Below are positions 16,267 through 22,979 of a stretch of DNA of 64,000 bases, piece by piece. The notes under the pieces are model-generated. The model was not told the origin of the DNA. It was given only the letters and a program-made list of their open reading frames with translations, and made no database searches. The translations under genes were made by a program, and so were the position numbers. The stretch is from Thermovenabulum gondwanense (GTDB lineage Bacteria; Bacillota; Thermosediminibacteria; Thermosediminibacterales; Thermosediminibacteraceae), in assembly GCF_001601575.1 (NCBI RefSeq), contig NZ_LOHZ01000042.1, positions 62,001 through 126,000 on the forward strand, given 5' to 3'. The first letter of the stretch is position 1; each line of letters begins with the position of its first letter.

Positions 16267-17306
16267 TTTAATCCCTCCACAAATTCCGTATCCACAGAAG
16301 CTATAAACAATGCAAGCAATCTTCCGATCAGTTTAATATCCTCAGTATTTAATGTTTCCACGGTAGTATGCATATATCTAAGAGGTATAGAAATTAGCCC
16401 TGTCGGAACACCGGCTCGAGTTATCTGTATTGACCAGGCATCCGTTCCAGTATAGGAAGGATTTGGGTCAATCTGATAAGGTAATTTATATTCATCGGCT
16501 AAGTTTTTTAATCTTTCATAAATTTTTGGATGAATATTGGGGCCTAAAGCTATGACAGGACCCTTTCCCAATTTAAAAGTTTCTTCTTCGGGCAAATCCG
16601 GAATATTTCCATGTCCGACATCTACTGCAATACCAATATCGGGATATATACCATAAGTCGAGGTTATTGCTCCTCTTAAACCCACTTCTTCCTGTACAGT
16701 AGCGACCCCATACACATCCGCGGAGAAAACTAATTTTTTTAGCTCCTCTATACAGCATAGTATTGCTGCTATACCGGCCTTATCATCCAGGGCATTAGAG
16801 GCAAAATGATTATTCAAAAGTTCCACAGGTTTTCTCTTAAAAGTAATGAAATCTCCAACGCTCACAATATCTTTAATTTGTTCGTAGGGAAGACCGGTAT
16901 CAATAAATAAATCTTCTTTTTTCAAAGCTTTACTTTTTTCATCAGGTTCTTGCAAATGAGGTGGTTTACTTCCTATTATACCGTGGACAATTTCTTTGCC
17001 GTGTACTAAGACCTCTTGACCCAGTAAAATCCTTTGGTCAATTCCACCCACAAATGTAAATCTAATAAAGCCCCTTTCTTCAATTTTTGTGACCATCATG
17101 CCAATTTCATCCATATGTGCGGCAATCATAACTTTAAATTTTGAGTCCTTTCCCGTCTTTTTCCCTATGATATTTCCCAGTTTATCTACCTTAACTTCAT
17201 CAAAAAATTTACCGAATAATTCTTTTACTTTAAAAGCAGCCTCCGGTTCCCTTCCGGAAGGAGAATGATCTGTTATTAATTCCTTTAATAAATCTTTAAT
17301 ATCCAA
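16257..17306 (-). CDS. M42 family metallo-aminopeptidase, copy 3
   Basis: A 349-aa member and the first gene of the M42 operon. Motifs are AAHMDEIGMM near residue 63, LDDKAGIAAI, TVQEEVGLRGA near residue 208, DVGHGN and YMHTTVETL. The tyrosine-rich PSYTGTDAWSIQ segment replaces the GGTDAG seen in the other two copies. This suggests three enzymes with different cleavage preferences (glutamyl, leucyl and other residues are known in M42). The ATG follows AAAGGAGG. The tRNA operon is transcribed away on the other strand just upstream. Confidence 0.91.
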   Translation of the reverse strand: MDIKDLLKELITDHSPSGREPEAAFKVKELFGKFFDEVKVDKLGNIIGKKTGKDSKFKVMIAAHMDEIGMMVTKIEERGFIRFTFVGGIDQRILLGQEVLVHGKEIVHGIIGSKPPHLQEPDEKSKALKKEDLFIDTGLPYEQIKDIVSVGDFITFKRKPVELLNNHFASNALDDKAGIAAILCCIEELKKLVFSADVYGVATVQEEVGLRGAITSTYGIYPDIGIAVDVGHGNIPDLPEEETFKLGKGPVIALGPNIHPKIYERLKNLADEYKLPYQIDPNPSYTGTDAWSIQITRAGVPTGLISIPLRYMHTTVETLNTEDIKLIGRLLALFIASVDTEFVEGLKCY

Positions 17307-17393
17307 TTTTTTTGCCTCCTTTCCAATATATAACTTCTACAACTATTATTAGTTTCCTTCAAATTTTATATCTAAAAATTTTATTTGTAAGTA

Positions 17394-17422
17394 TTGACGA
17401 ATTTTTTAATTTCATGTATACT
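17394..17422 (+). promoter_or_regulatory. sigma-A promoter of the tRNA operon
   Basis: A -35 of TTGACG (17394-17399) and a -10 of TATACT (17417-17422) are separated by exactly 17 bp. The first tRNA starts 14 nt after the -10. Close match to the housekeeping consensus, as expected for stable RNA. Confidence 0.85.
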
Positions 17423-17435
17423 ATAAATTGCGTTC

Positions 17436-17512
17436 GGGCCCATAGCTCAATCGGTCAGAGCAACCGGCTCATAACCGGTCGGTTCTAGGTTCGAGTCCTA
17501 GTGGGCCCACCA
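17436..17512 (+). tRNA. tRNA with CAU anticodon (Ile2 or elongator Met)
   Basis: A 77-nt cloverleaf with encoded CCA. The acceptor stem pairs GGGCCCA with TGGGCCC, the T arm contains GGTTCGAGTCC, and the anticodon CAT is at 17470-17472 in the loop CTCATAA. By overall similarity (GGCTCATAACC anticodon arm) it looks more like the tRNA-Ile2 whose wobble C is modified by TilS than like clostridial elongator Met. It is not the initiator, because the first acceptor pair is matched and the anticodon stem lacks three G-C pairs at the base of the loop. Confidence 0.9.
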
Positions 17513-17521
17513 AAATTTTAT

Positions 17522-17597
17522 GCCGACGTAGCTCAATTGGCAGAGCAGCTGACTTGTAATCAGCAGGTTGCGGGTTCGAGTCCCATCGTCGGCTCCA
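17522..17597 (+). tRNA. tRNA-Thr (TGT)
   Basis: A 76-nt tRNA with acceptor stem GCCGACG/CGTCGGC, anticodon loop CTTGTAA giving anticodon TGT, T arm GGGTTCGAGTCCC and encoded CCA. It lies 9 nt after the previous tRNA in the same transcript. Confidence 0.95.
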
Positions 17598-17607
17598 TTA
17601 AGTTAGT

Positions 17608-17693
17608 GGAGAGATTCCCGAGCTGGCCAAAGGGGGCAGACTGTAAATCTGCTGGCGATGCCTTCGGTGGTTCGAATCCACCTCTCTCCACCA
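17608..17693 (+). tRNA. tRNA-Tyr (GTA)
   Basis: An 86-nt class II tRNA with a long variable arm, acceptor GGAGAGA/TCTCTCC, anticodon loop CTGTAAA giving GTA, T arm GGTTCGAATCC and encoded CCA. The long variable arm and GTA anticodon identify Tyr. Confidence 0.95.
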
Positions 17694-17701
17694 TTAAATG
17701 T

Positions 17702-17777
17702 GGGCCATTAGCTCAGTTGGTAGAGCACCTGACTCTTAATCAGGGTGTCGTGGGTTCGAAGCCTACATGGCCCACCA
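17702..17777 (+). tRNA. tRNA-Lys (CTT)
   Basis: A 76-nt tRNA with acceptor GGGCCAT/ATGGCCC, anticodon loop CTCTTAA giving CTT, T arm GGGTTCGAAGCCT and encoded CCA. It is the last of four tandem tRNAs. Confidence 0.95.
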
Positions 17778-17791
17778 TAAAAAAGCATTAT

Positions 17792-17815
17792 ACCTCCTGT
17801 AACGGAGGTTATTTT
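17792..17815 (+). terminator. intrinsic terminator of the tRNA operon
   Basis: Stem ACCTCC/GGAGGT with a 6-nt loop, followed by TATTTTTG, 15 nt after the tRNA-Lys CCA end. Confidence 0.75.
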
Positions 17816-17887
17816 TGTGACCTAAATAAATGGAAATAGCTGTAAAAAGGTCACATTTTATGTCACATTATAAATAACCCTCCTAAA

Positions 17888-17914
17888 CAAAAAATCCCCG
17901 GACCAACGCCGGGG
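17888..17914 (-). terminator. strong orphan terminator on the minus strand
   Basis: On the minus strand CCCCGG/CCGGGG with a 7-nt loop is followed by ATTTTTTG. No minus-strand gene was found directly upstream of it (17915-18083), so it may mark a lost gene or an untranslated RNA. The rest of 17816-18083 holds only an internal GTGAC/GTCAC repeat near 17817-17871 and the LysM gene leader. Confidence 0.6.
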
Positions 17915-18083
17915 GTTCTTGTTTGGTTTCCTCCTGCTGCGATGCTTTTGCCTTTCAATGATAACCTCGCCCTGCTGAGGATGTTGCTACTTGTTTAATT
18001 TCCCTTTAAACCTTTGTTTCAATTCTTATCATGGCAACATATTATATTATTACAAAGTAATTTTACTATACGGAGGTTTAACT

Positions 18084-18668
18084 ATGTCAGATAAACAAGT
18101 CCGTAGAGTTCCTCGATCCTGTCCTCCCGCTTTTCAGGGCCGATATACCGTTCAGCCTGGAGATACCTTTTTTAATATAGCTCAGATGTTCAGAACACGC
18201 CTTGAAGCCCTTGCAGTAAATAACCGTCATATCAATGATCCTAATCTTATAAATGCCGGCGATGTACTTTGCGTGCCGGGTCTTATTCCCTACCCATGTT
18301 GTATCGTTCTAAGCTCCACGCTTCAATTTCGTTTGCCGTTTGGAACAGGAGCGGTGGCTTTTGTTAATTTTGCACCTCAAGGAGGTCAAGCAGTCAGCTT
18401 TTTGGCAACGCTACCTCAACCTTCCTCATTTGGTAATTTTGATAATTATGTAGGGGAAATTTATATTCCTGATATAGGAGGTTTTGGCAATCAATTGTTT
18501 CCAAGTATTCAAAATCCCCCTACCTGGGCTACCAGAATAGAACTTCCTACCTTCGCATCAATTGTTCCTAACTCCAGATTAGTAATACGTCCTGTTAATT
18601 CTAAAACCGGCATATCCGGTGATGTTATATTGTATGCAACGATACGCAGTGGTAGCTGTCATTTATAA
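18084..18668 (+). CDS. LysM-domain protein, possibly spore- or cell-wall-associated
   Basis: A 194-aa protein. A single LysM domain at residues 20-66 (YTVQPGDTFFNIAQMF to VLCVPG) should bind peptidoglycan. The remaining 125 residues (about 70-194) are beta-rich with no match that I recognise; they start with a CC pair and end with Cys-His-Leu. There is no signal peptide, which fits LysM proteins loaded on spores or released otherwise. The ATG at 18084 follows a strong CGGAGGTTT; an upstream start would add an unrelated hydrophobic leader. It is flanked by its own terminator and runs opposite to most genes. Confidence 0.78.
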   Translation: MSDKQVRRVPRSCPPAFQGRYTVQPGDTFFNIAQMFRTRLEALAVNNRHINDPNLINAGDVLCVPGLIPYPCCIVLSSTLQFRLPFGTGAVAFVNFAPQGGQAVSFLATLPQPSSFGNFDNYVGEIYIPDIGGFGNQLFPSIQNPPTWATRIELPTFASIVPNSRLVIRPVNSKTGISGDVILYATIRSGSCHL

Positions 18669-18697
18669 TTTTCAATTTTTGCTCATTTAATTTGTCT

Positions 18698-18737
18698 GCT
18701 ACACACATGATATCTTTGGTAGTGTAGCCTTTTTTTG
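18698..18737 (+). terminator. intrinsic terminator of the LysM gene
   Basis: Stem GCTACAC/GTGTAGC (18698-18704 with 18722-18728) followed by seven T. It lies 30 nt past the stop codon. Confidence 0.85.
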
Positions 18738-18919
18738 TTCATGAGTAAAATATTTTTCTTTCAATAAGGTTTTGGGGCATTGTTAGGAAATATAGCAAAA
18801 TTTTGTCGTTTATTGTCTACGTTTTTTTAATACCGTCAAATATTGCTATGCCCCGGGAAATATTATACTTAAAGAAGGAAATAAATTAATAATATAGAAA
18901 TATTTATTTGGTGATATAT

Positions 18920-20347
18920 ATGTACGATATTGAGAAACAGCTCTATAACATCTTTTCTTATGATTCAATTAAGAGGATATTTAACTCTCTTGATGAGGGG
19001 ATAATAATTGTCGATAATAATTTCAAAATATTGTTCTACAACAAAATATTGGGAAAATTTGAAGGGATAGATCCCGATAAGGTTATTGGCAAAAACTTAT
19101 TTGAGGTTTACCCTTCTTTATCTCCCGAAGAAAGCACAATATGCCAGGTACTAAAAACAGGAAAGCCTGTTTTAAAACGATATCAGCAATATCGGAGTTT
19201 TTTAGGAAACGAAATTAAAGCGGTCAATACTACCTTCCCTATTATCGAAAACGGTAGTATAATCGGAGCTTTTGAGGTATCAAGGGATATTACTAATATC
19301 TACCACCTTGCAGAAAAAGTGGTAGAGCTAAGACAAATAGCTTCGGGGGCAAAAACTTTAAAGGATAATAATATTTCCTTGAAATACAATTTTAGTTCTA
19401 TAATCGGCGAAAATAAAAAAATAAAAGAATTGATAGCTTTTTCTAAAAAAGTATCTAAAACCTCTTCTTCAATTTTGATTTACGGAGAAACCGGTACAGG
19501 AAAAGAACTTTTTGCTCAAAGCATTCACGCAGAAAGCCCCAGGAAAGACGGTCCTTTTATCGCTCAAAACTGTGCAGCCTTACCCGAATCTTTATTAGAG
19601 GCCCTTCTTTTCGGCACTACCAAGGGAAGTTTTACCGGAGCAGAAAATAAACCGGGGTTATTTGAACAAGCGGATGGAGGAACCCTATTATTGGATGAAA
19701 TTAACAGTATGGGTTTAAACCTTCAAAGTAAGCTATTAAGAGTACTGCAGGAAGGTGTAGTAAGGCGAATTGGTGCAGCATACGATATACCGGTTGATGT
19801 AAGGATTATAGCTACTACAAACGAAAAACCTGAAATTCTATTAAAAACTGGCCGTTTACGAAAGGACTTGTTTTTCAGGTTAAGCGTAATATATATAGAA
19901 ATCCCTCCACTAAGAGAAAGAAAAGATGATATCATATTACTTTCGAACCATTTTATTGAAAAGTACAATAAAAAATTCGGTAAAAATGTAACAGGAATCG
20001 ATAAAAGGCTGATGGATTTATTTTTACAATATTCGTGGCCCGGAAATATAAGAGAATTAGAGCACCTTATAGAAGGATTAATGAATTGTCAGGATGATGG
20101 AATAATTACTTTTGACTCTTTAAAATATGTAAGTTTCTATTTTTTAAATGAAGCTTTGATTAACAACACAACTTTTCAAAAAAGTAGTGCTTTAAAGCAA
20201 TTGGATGATTTTGAAAGAAAATTAATAATTGACACTTTGCGGGAATGCCAGGGTAATATAACCCGGGCTGCAGAAAAATTGGGATTAAAAAGGCAATCCT
20301 TACAATATAGAATAAAAAAATACAGTATTCAAAAAGAAAATTTATGA
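18920..20347 (+). CDS. sigma-54-dependent transcriptional activator (PAS–AAA+–Fis, RocR type)
   Basis: A 475-aa enhancer-binding protein. Domains in order are a PAS sensor at about residues 17-125, an AAA+ core at about 155-385 with Walker A GETGTGKE near residue 190, the sigma-54 contact loop GSFTGA near 235 and Walker B GGTLLLDEIN near 255, then a Fis-type helix-turn-helix near 440-470 (RAAEKLGLKRQSLQYRIKKY). GSFTGA in place of GAFTGA is common in RocR-like members. The PAS suggests a small-molecule signal. The ATG at 18920 has GGTGAT upstream. Two sigma-54 promoters occur in this window (thl and kor), so these are candidate targets; no other activator is encoded here. Its end overlaps the convergent cheR end by 6 nt. 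Confidence 0.92.
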   Translation: MYDIEKQLYNIFSYDSIKRIFNSLDEGIIIVDNNFKILFYNKILGKFEGIDPDKVIGKNLFEVYPSLSPEESTICQVLKTGKPVLKRYQQYRSFLGNEIKAVNTTFPIIENGSIIGAFEVSRDITNIYHLAEKVVELRQIASGAKTLKDNNISLKYNFSSIIGENKKIKELIAFSKKVSKTSSSILIYGETGTGKELFAQSIHAESPRKDGPFIAQNCAALPESLLEALLFGTTKGSFTGAENKPGLFEQADGGTLLLDEINSMGLNLQSKLLRVLQEGVVRRIGAAYDIPVDVRIIATTNEKPEILLKTGRLRKDLFFRLSVIYIEIPPLRERKDDIILLSNHFIEKYNKKFGKNVTGIDKRLMDLFLQYSWPGNIRELEHLIEGLMNCQDDGIITFDSLKYVSFYFLNEALINNTTFQKSSALKQLDDFERKLIIDTLRECQGNITRAAEKLGLKRQSLQYRIKKYSIQKENL

Positions 20348-21115
20348 AATTTTTCTATAAAAAAAGCTTTTTATGCTGGAAAAGCCAAATTTATGAGGCA
20401 TTATTATTTGTTCAGTACTTCCTACGAACAAAATTCCGTCATCAGCTAAGGATTCATTAAACTTTTTATAAATCATTTCTTTTGCTTCTTCGGTAAAATA
20501 TATTAAAACATTTCTGCATAAAATTAAATGGATCCCTTTAGGGAATGGATCGGTTAAAAGATTCAATTTTATAAATTTCACCATATTTTTTATGTCGTCA
20601 GATATTTCATATTCTTCTTTTCTTTTAATAAAGAATCTTCTTTTTAAATCTTCAGGTACATTTGTAATTATTTTTTCATTATAAAGTCCTTTTTTTGCTC
20701 TTTCCAAAGCATCCTCATCAATATCAGTAGCTATTATTTCTGCTTTGTCAAAATTTATCTTTCTTAACAAAAGAGCCACCGAATAAGGTTCTTCCCCGCT
20801 CGCACAAGCCGAACTCCAAATTTTCAATGAATTGTTGTTTGAAATTAAATTGGGGATAATATCTTTTTCTAATATATCCCATTGTGCGGGGTTTCTGAAA
20901 AATTCAGAAACGTTTATTGTAAGATAATTAAGGAACTCTCTTATCCTATTTTGGTCATCTTTGATAAACTTATAGTAATCATCGTATTCCTCAAAGCCAT
21001 GCCTTCTGATAAAGGATTCTATACGCCTCTTCATCTGTTTTTCCTTGTATAATGAAAGGTTAATTCCTGTTATTTTATTAATTTTTTCAATAAATTCGTA
21101 ATATTTATCCTGCAA
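20342..21115 (-). CDS. cheR: chemotaxis protein methyltransferase CheR
   Basis: CheR uses S-adenosylmethionine to methylate glutamates on chemoreceptors. The N-terminal helical domain and the methyltransferase domain are intact, with SEFFRNPAQW near residue 80, SSACASGEEPYSVAL near residue 112 (SAM loop) and LCRNVLIYF near residue 220. A longer ATG start at 21145 is possible, but TTG at 21115 is better placed after GGTGAGGGG and gives MQDKYYEFIEKI, like Bacillus CheR, for 257 aa. It sits alone, 30 kb away from the main che genes, and converges on the sigma-54 activator. Confidence 0.92.
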   Translation of the reverse strand: MQDKYYEFIEKINKITGINLSLYKEKQMKRRIESFIRRHGFEEYDDYYKFIKDDQNRIREFLNYLTINVSEFFRNPAQWDILEKDIIPNLISNNNSLKIWSSACASGEEPYSVALLLRKINFDKAEIIATDIDEDALERAKKGLYNEKIITNVPEDLKRRFFIKRKEEYEISDDIKNMVKFIKLNLLTDPFPKGIHLILCRNVLIYFTEEAKEMIYKKFNESLADDGILFVGSTEQIIMPHKFGFSSIKSFFYRKIS

Positions 21116-21173
21116 TAAAATCCCCTCACCCATTTTATAGTTCATTATATATTGTAATTATACATAATTAAAT

Positions 21174-21217
21174 AAAAAAAAACCATGGTACACAACCAAA
21201 ACAATAGTGTACCATGG
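21174..21217 (-). terminator. strong terminator hairpin in the cheR–speD gap
   Basis: A perfect 11-bp stem, CCATGGTACAC (21183-21193) with GTGTACCATGG (21207-21217), is followed on the minus strand by nine T. It lies 84 nt beyond the speD terminator, so it appears to end a separate short transcript. The stretch 21218-21300 has no open frame but contains C-rich ACCCCC and GCCCCC on the minus strand. Confidence 0.75.
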
Positions 21218-21300
21218 GGGCTAATGTAAAGGGGGTCTATTCTAATTTTAACCAATCTTTATCATATTATTCATGCTAAAAATTAATTCTCTATAAAAAC

Positions 21301-21335
21301 AGAAAAATGCGCGACATTCCGTCCCGCATTTTTCT
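21301..21335 (-). terminator. terminator of speD
   Basis: AGAAAAATGCG pairs with CGCATTTTTCT over 11 bp, giving T-rich flanks on both strands. It lies about 70 nt past the speD stop codon. Confidence 0.75.
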
Positions 21336-21406
21336 ACTTAATCAAACGCAAAATCAAAAAATATTGAGTTCTTATAAATCAACCTATCCCCTTCTTTCAG
21401 TCTCTT

Positions 21407-21781
21407 TTAAAAGTTTACCACTTTCACAGGTTTTTCAAAAACCCCTCTTTTTACTTCAGAAGCTGTCATATGCTTTGCCTGAAATTTTTCAGCTATATAG
21501 TTACAGGCATCCCACGGATTTACCTTGTCGCCACAGGTAAAAACATCTACCGCGGCATACCCAAGTTCTGGCCACGTATGAACGGTTAAATGTGATTCAG
21601 AAATTACTACCACACCGCTTACACCTTGCGGGCTAAATTTATGGAAGGCAACTTCCCTTACCTCGGCTCCCGCTTCAAGAGCAGCCTTTACCAAAATATC
21701 TTCGATTAAATCTCTGTCATTTAAAACAAAAGGATCGCAATCGTAAATTTCCGCTAAGATGTGACGGCCCAATGCTTTCAT
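21407..21781 (-). CDS. speD: S-adenosylmethionine decarboxylase proenzyme (SpeH type)
   Basis: A 124-aa proenzyme of the short Firmicutes type. Self-cleavage should occur between Glu62 and Ser63 in [13 protein letters not shown], turning Ser63 into the pyruvoyl cofactor; His68 and Cys83 (VFTCGDK) complete the active site. It makes decarboxylated SAM, the aminopropyl donor for SpeE, whose gene is at 30504-31328. It is a single-gene unit with its own sigma-A promoter and a terminator. The ATG is about 13 nt from the AGGGGG Shine-Dalgarno, longer than usual. Confidence 0.95.
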   Translation of the reverse strand: MKALGRHILAEIYDCDPFVLNDRDLIEDILVKAALEAGAEVREVAFHKFSPQGVSGVVVISESHLTVHTWPELGYAAVDVFTCGDKVNPWDACNYIAEKFQAKHMTASEVKRGVFEKPVKVVNF

Positions 21782-21828
21782 TTTACTATCACAGCCCCCT
21801 TTGCAAAAAAATTAATCAATCACATTAA

Positions 21829-21856
21829 ATTGTAGCAAATTATTTTAGAATGTCAA
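21829..21856 (-). promoter_or_regulatory. sigma-A promoter of speD
   Basis: Minus strand: TTGACA (21851-21856), 16 bp, TACAAT (21829-21834). The leader to the ATG is about 40 nt. Confidence 0.75.
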
Positions 21857-21883
21857 TAGATTTTCTTTAAAATCTGCGATTTT

Positions 21884-22924
21884 TTAGTAAATACCCCTAA
21901 ATTTCAGCCATTTATACGTATTTCCACCTATATAAATAGGTCTTTCGCTTAATTCCTTCAAATTATTTGCTCCTGCCATTGCTAACGTTAATTTTAGTTC
22001 ATAAATTATCTCATCTAAATAATTTAGTACCGATTTTTTACCATATTTTAAAAGCCGGTAGAGAATAGGGGCTGCAATCCCGCAAGCTTTTGCCCCCAAA
22101 GCAAGGGCCTTTGCTACATCAAGCCCATCCTTAATCCCTCCTGATGCAATAACTTCTGCTTTCCCTTCTGCAACAGATAATACTTCGATTAAACTAACAG
22201 CTGTGGGAATTCCCCAATTCTCAAATTTATACGGTTTTATTTTTTGTCTCATGCTTTCGATTTTTATAAAGTTGGTGCCGCCAAATCCTCCAATATCAAT
22301 TATTTTTACCCCTGCTTTTAATATTCTTAATGCTTCTTCCCTGGCAATTCCGAAACCGACTTCCTTTACAATAACAGGAACATCTAAATTTTCAGCAATC
22401 TCCCGTATTCTCTCGCAGGTACCCCGGAAATCTCTTCTTCCCTCTTTCATAAATAGCTCTTGAGGCACATTTAGATGTAATTGTAAAGCATTTGCTTCTA
22501 TCATTTTCACCGCTTCTTTAGCCTGATCCAAAGTACAATCGGTTCCAATATTTGCAAAAATTATGCCGTCTTTGTTTATTTTTCTAACAATTTTAAAGCT
22601 TTGCCGGGCATGTTTATATTTAAAAGCTATTTTTTGAGATCCTACAGCCAATGCCAGTTTTTTTTCTCTTGCGATTTCTGCAAGAGCTCCGTTTATGTAA
22701 AAACTTTCTTCGATTCCCCCGGTCATGGCGTTGATTATCAATGGAACATTTAATTTCGCACCAATTAGAGAAGAAGAAATATCCAATTCGTCAAAATATA
22801 CCTCCGATAAGCAATTATGTATTATTGTAATATCTTTGAATACATCTCTTTTTATGTGTTTTTCCATCATAAGCGAATACTTGATATGTTCTTTTTTTCG
22901 TTTTAACCTTGTTATTATTGACAA
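21884..22924 (-). CDS. fni: isopentenyl-diphosphate delta-isomerase, type 2 (FMN-dependent)
   Basis: A 346-aa TIM-barrel flavoenzyme that interconverts isopentenyl and dimethylallyl diphosphate. Visible features are PLIINAMTGG near residue 60, ALQLHLNVPQE near residue 145, VIVKEVGFG near residue 185, DIGGFGGTNF near residue 210 and ASGGIKDGLDVAKALALGA near residue 262 (FMN phosphate site). It follows ispH-rpsA, so two steps of isoprenoid supply are adjacent. The start is TTG; its Shine-Dalgarno AAAGGAGAGG could pair with the 3' arm of the hairpin just upstream (22941-22968). Confidence 0.92.
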   Translation of the reverse strand: MSIITRLKRKKEHIKYSLMMEKHIKRDVFKDITIIHNCLSEVYFDELDISSSLIGAKLNVPLIINAMTGGIEESFYINGALAEIAREKKLALAVGSQKIAFKYKHARQSFKIVRKINKDGIIFANIGTDCTLDQAKEAVKMIEANALQLHLNVPQELFMKEGRRDFRGTCERIREIAENLDVPVIVKEVGFGIAREEALRILKAGVKIIDIGGFGGTNFIKIESMRQKIKPYKFENWGIPTAVSLIEVLSVAEGKAEVIASGGIKDGLDVAKALALGAKACGIAAPILYRLLKYGKKSVLNYLDEIIYELKLTLAMAGANNLKELSERPIYIGGNTYKWLKFRGIY

Positions 22925-22940
22925 TTACACCTCTCCTTTT

Positions 22941-22968
22941 AAAGGGGAGGATTTGAATCCTCCCCTTT
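22941..22968 (-). other. perfect 13-nt inverted repeat between rpsA and fni
   Basis: Arms AAAGGGGAGGATT and AATCCTCCCCTTT flank a 2-nt centre, giving a stable hairpin. The minus-strand tail is AAAAGGAGAGG, the fni ribosome-binding site, and not a T run, so this is not a textbook terminator in that direction. The arm CCTCCCC can alternatively pair with GGAGAGG of the ribosome-binding site (one mismatch), so the two structures compete. Confidence 0.6.
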
Positions 22969-22979
22969 AAAAATTTTAA

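Noticed and set aside
17501-17839. A 112-codon plus-strand open frame
   Set aside because: It reads through the Thr, Tyr and Lys tRNA genes, which are certain from their cloverleaf structures.
17991-18083. Upstream extension of the LysM protein and an inverted GTTTAA...TTAAAC pair at 17991-18011
   Set aside because: The ATG at 18084 has a strong Shine-Dalgarno, while the extension does not. The inverted pair has different spacing from the thl palindromes and no sigma-54 promoter beside it.
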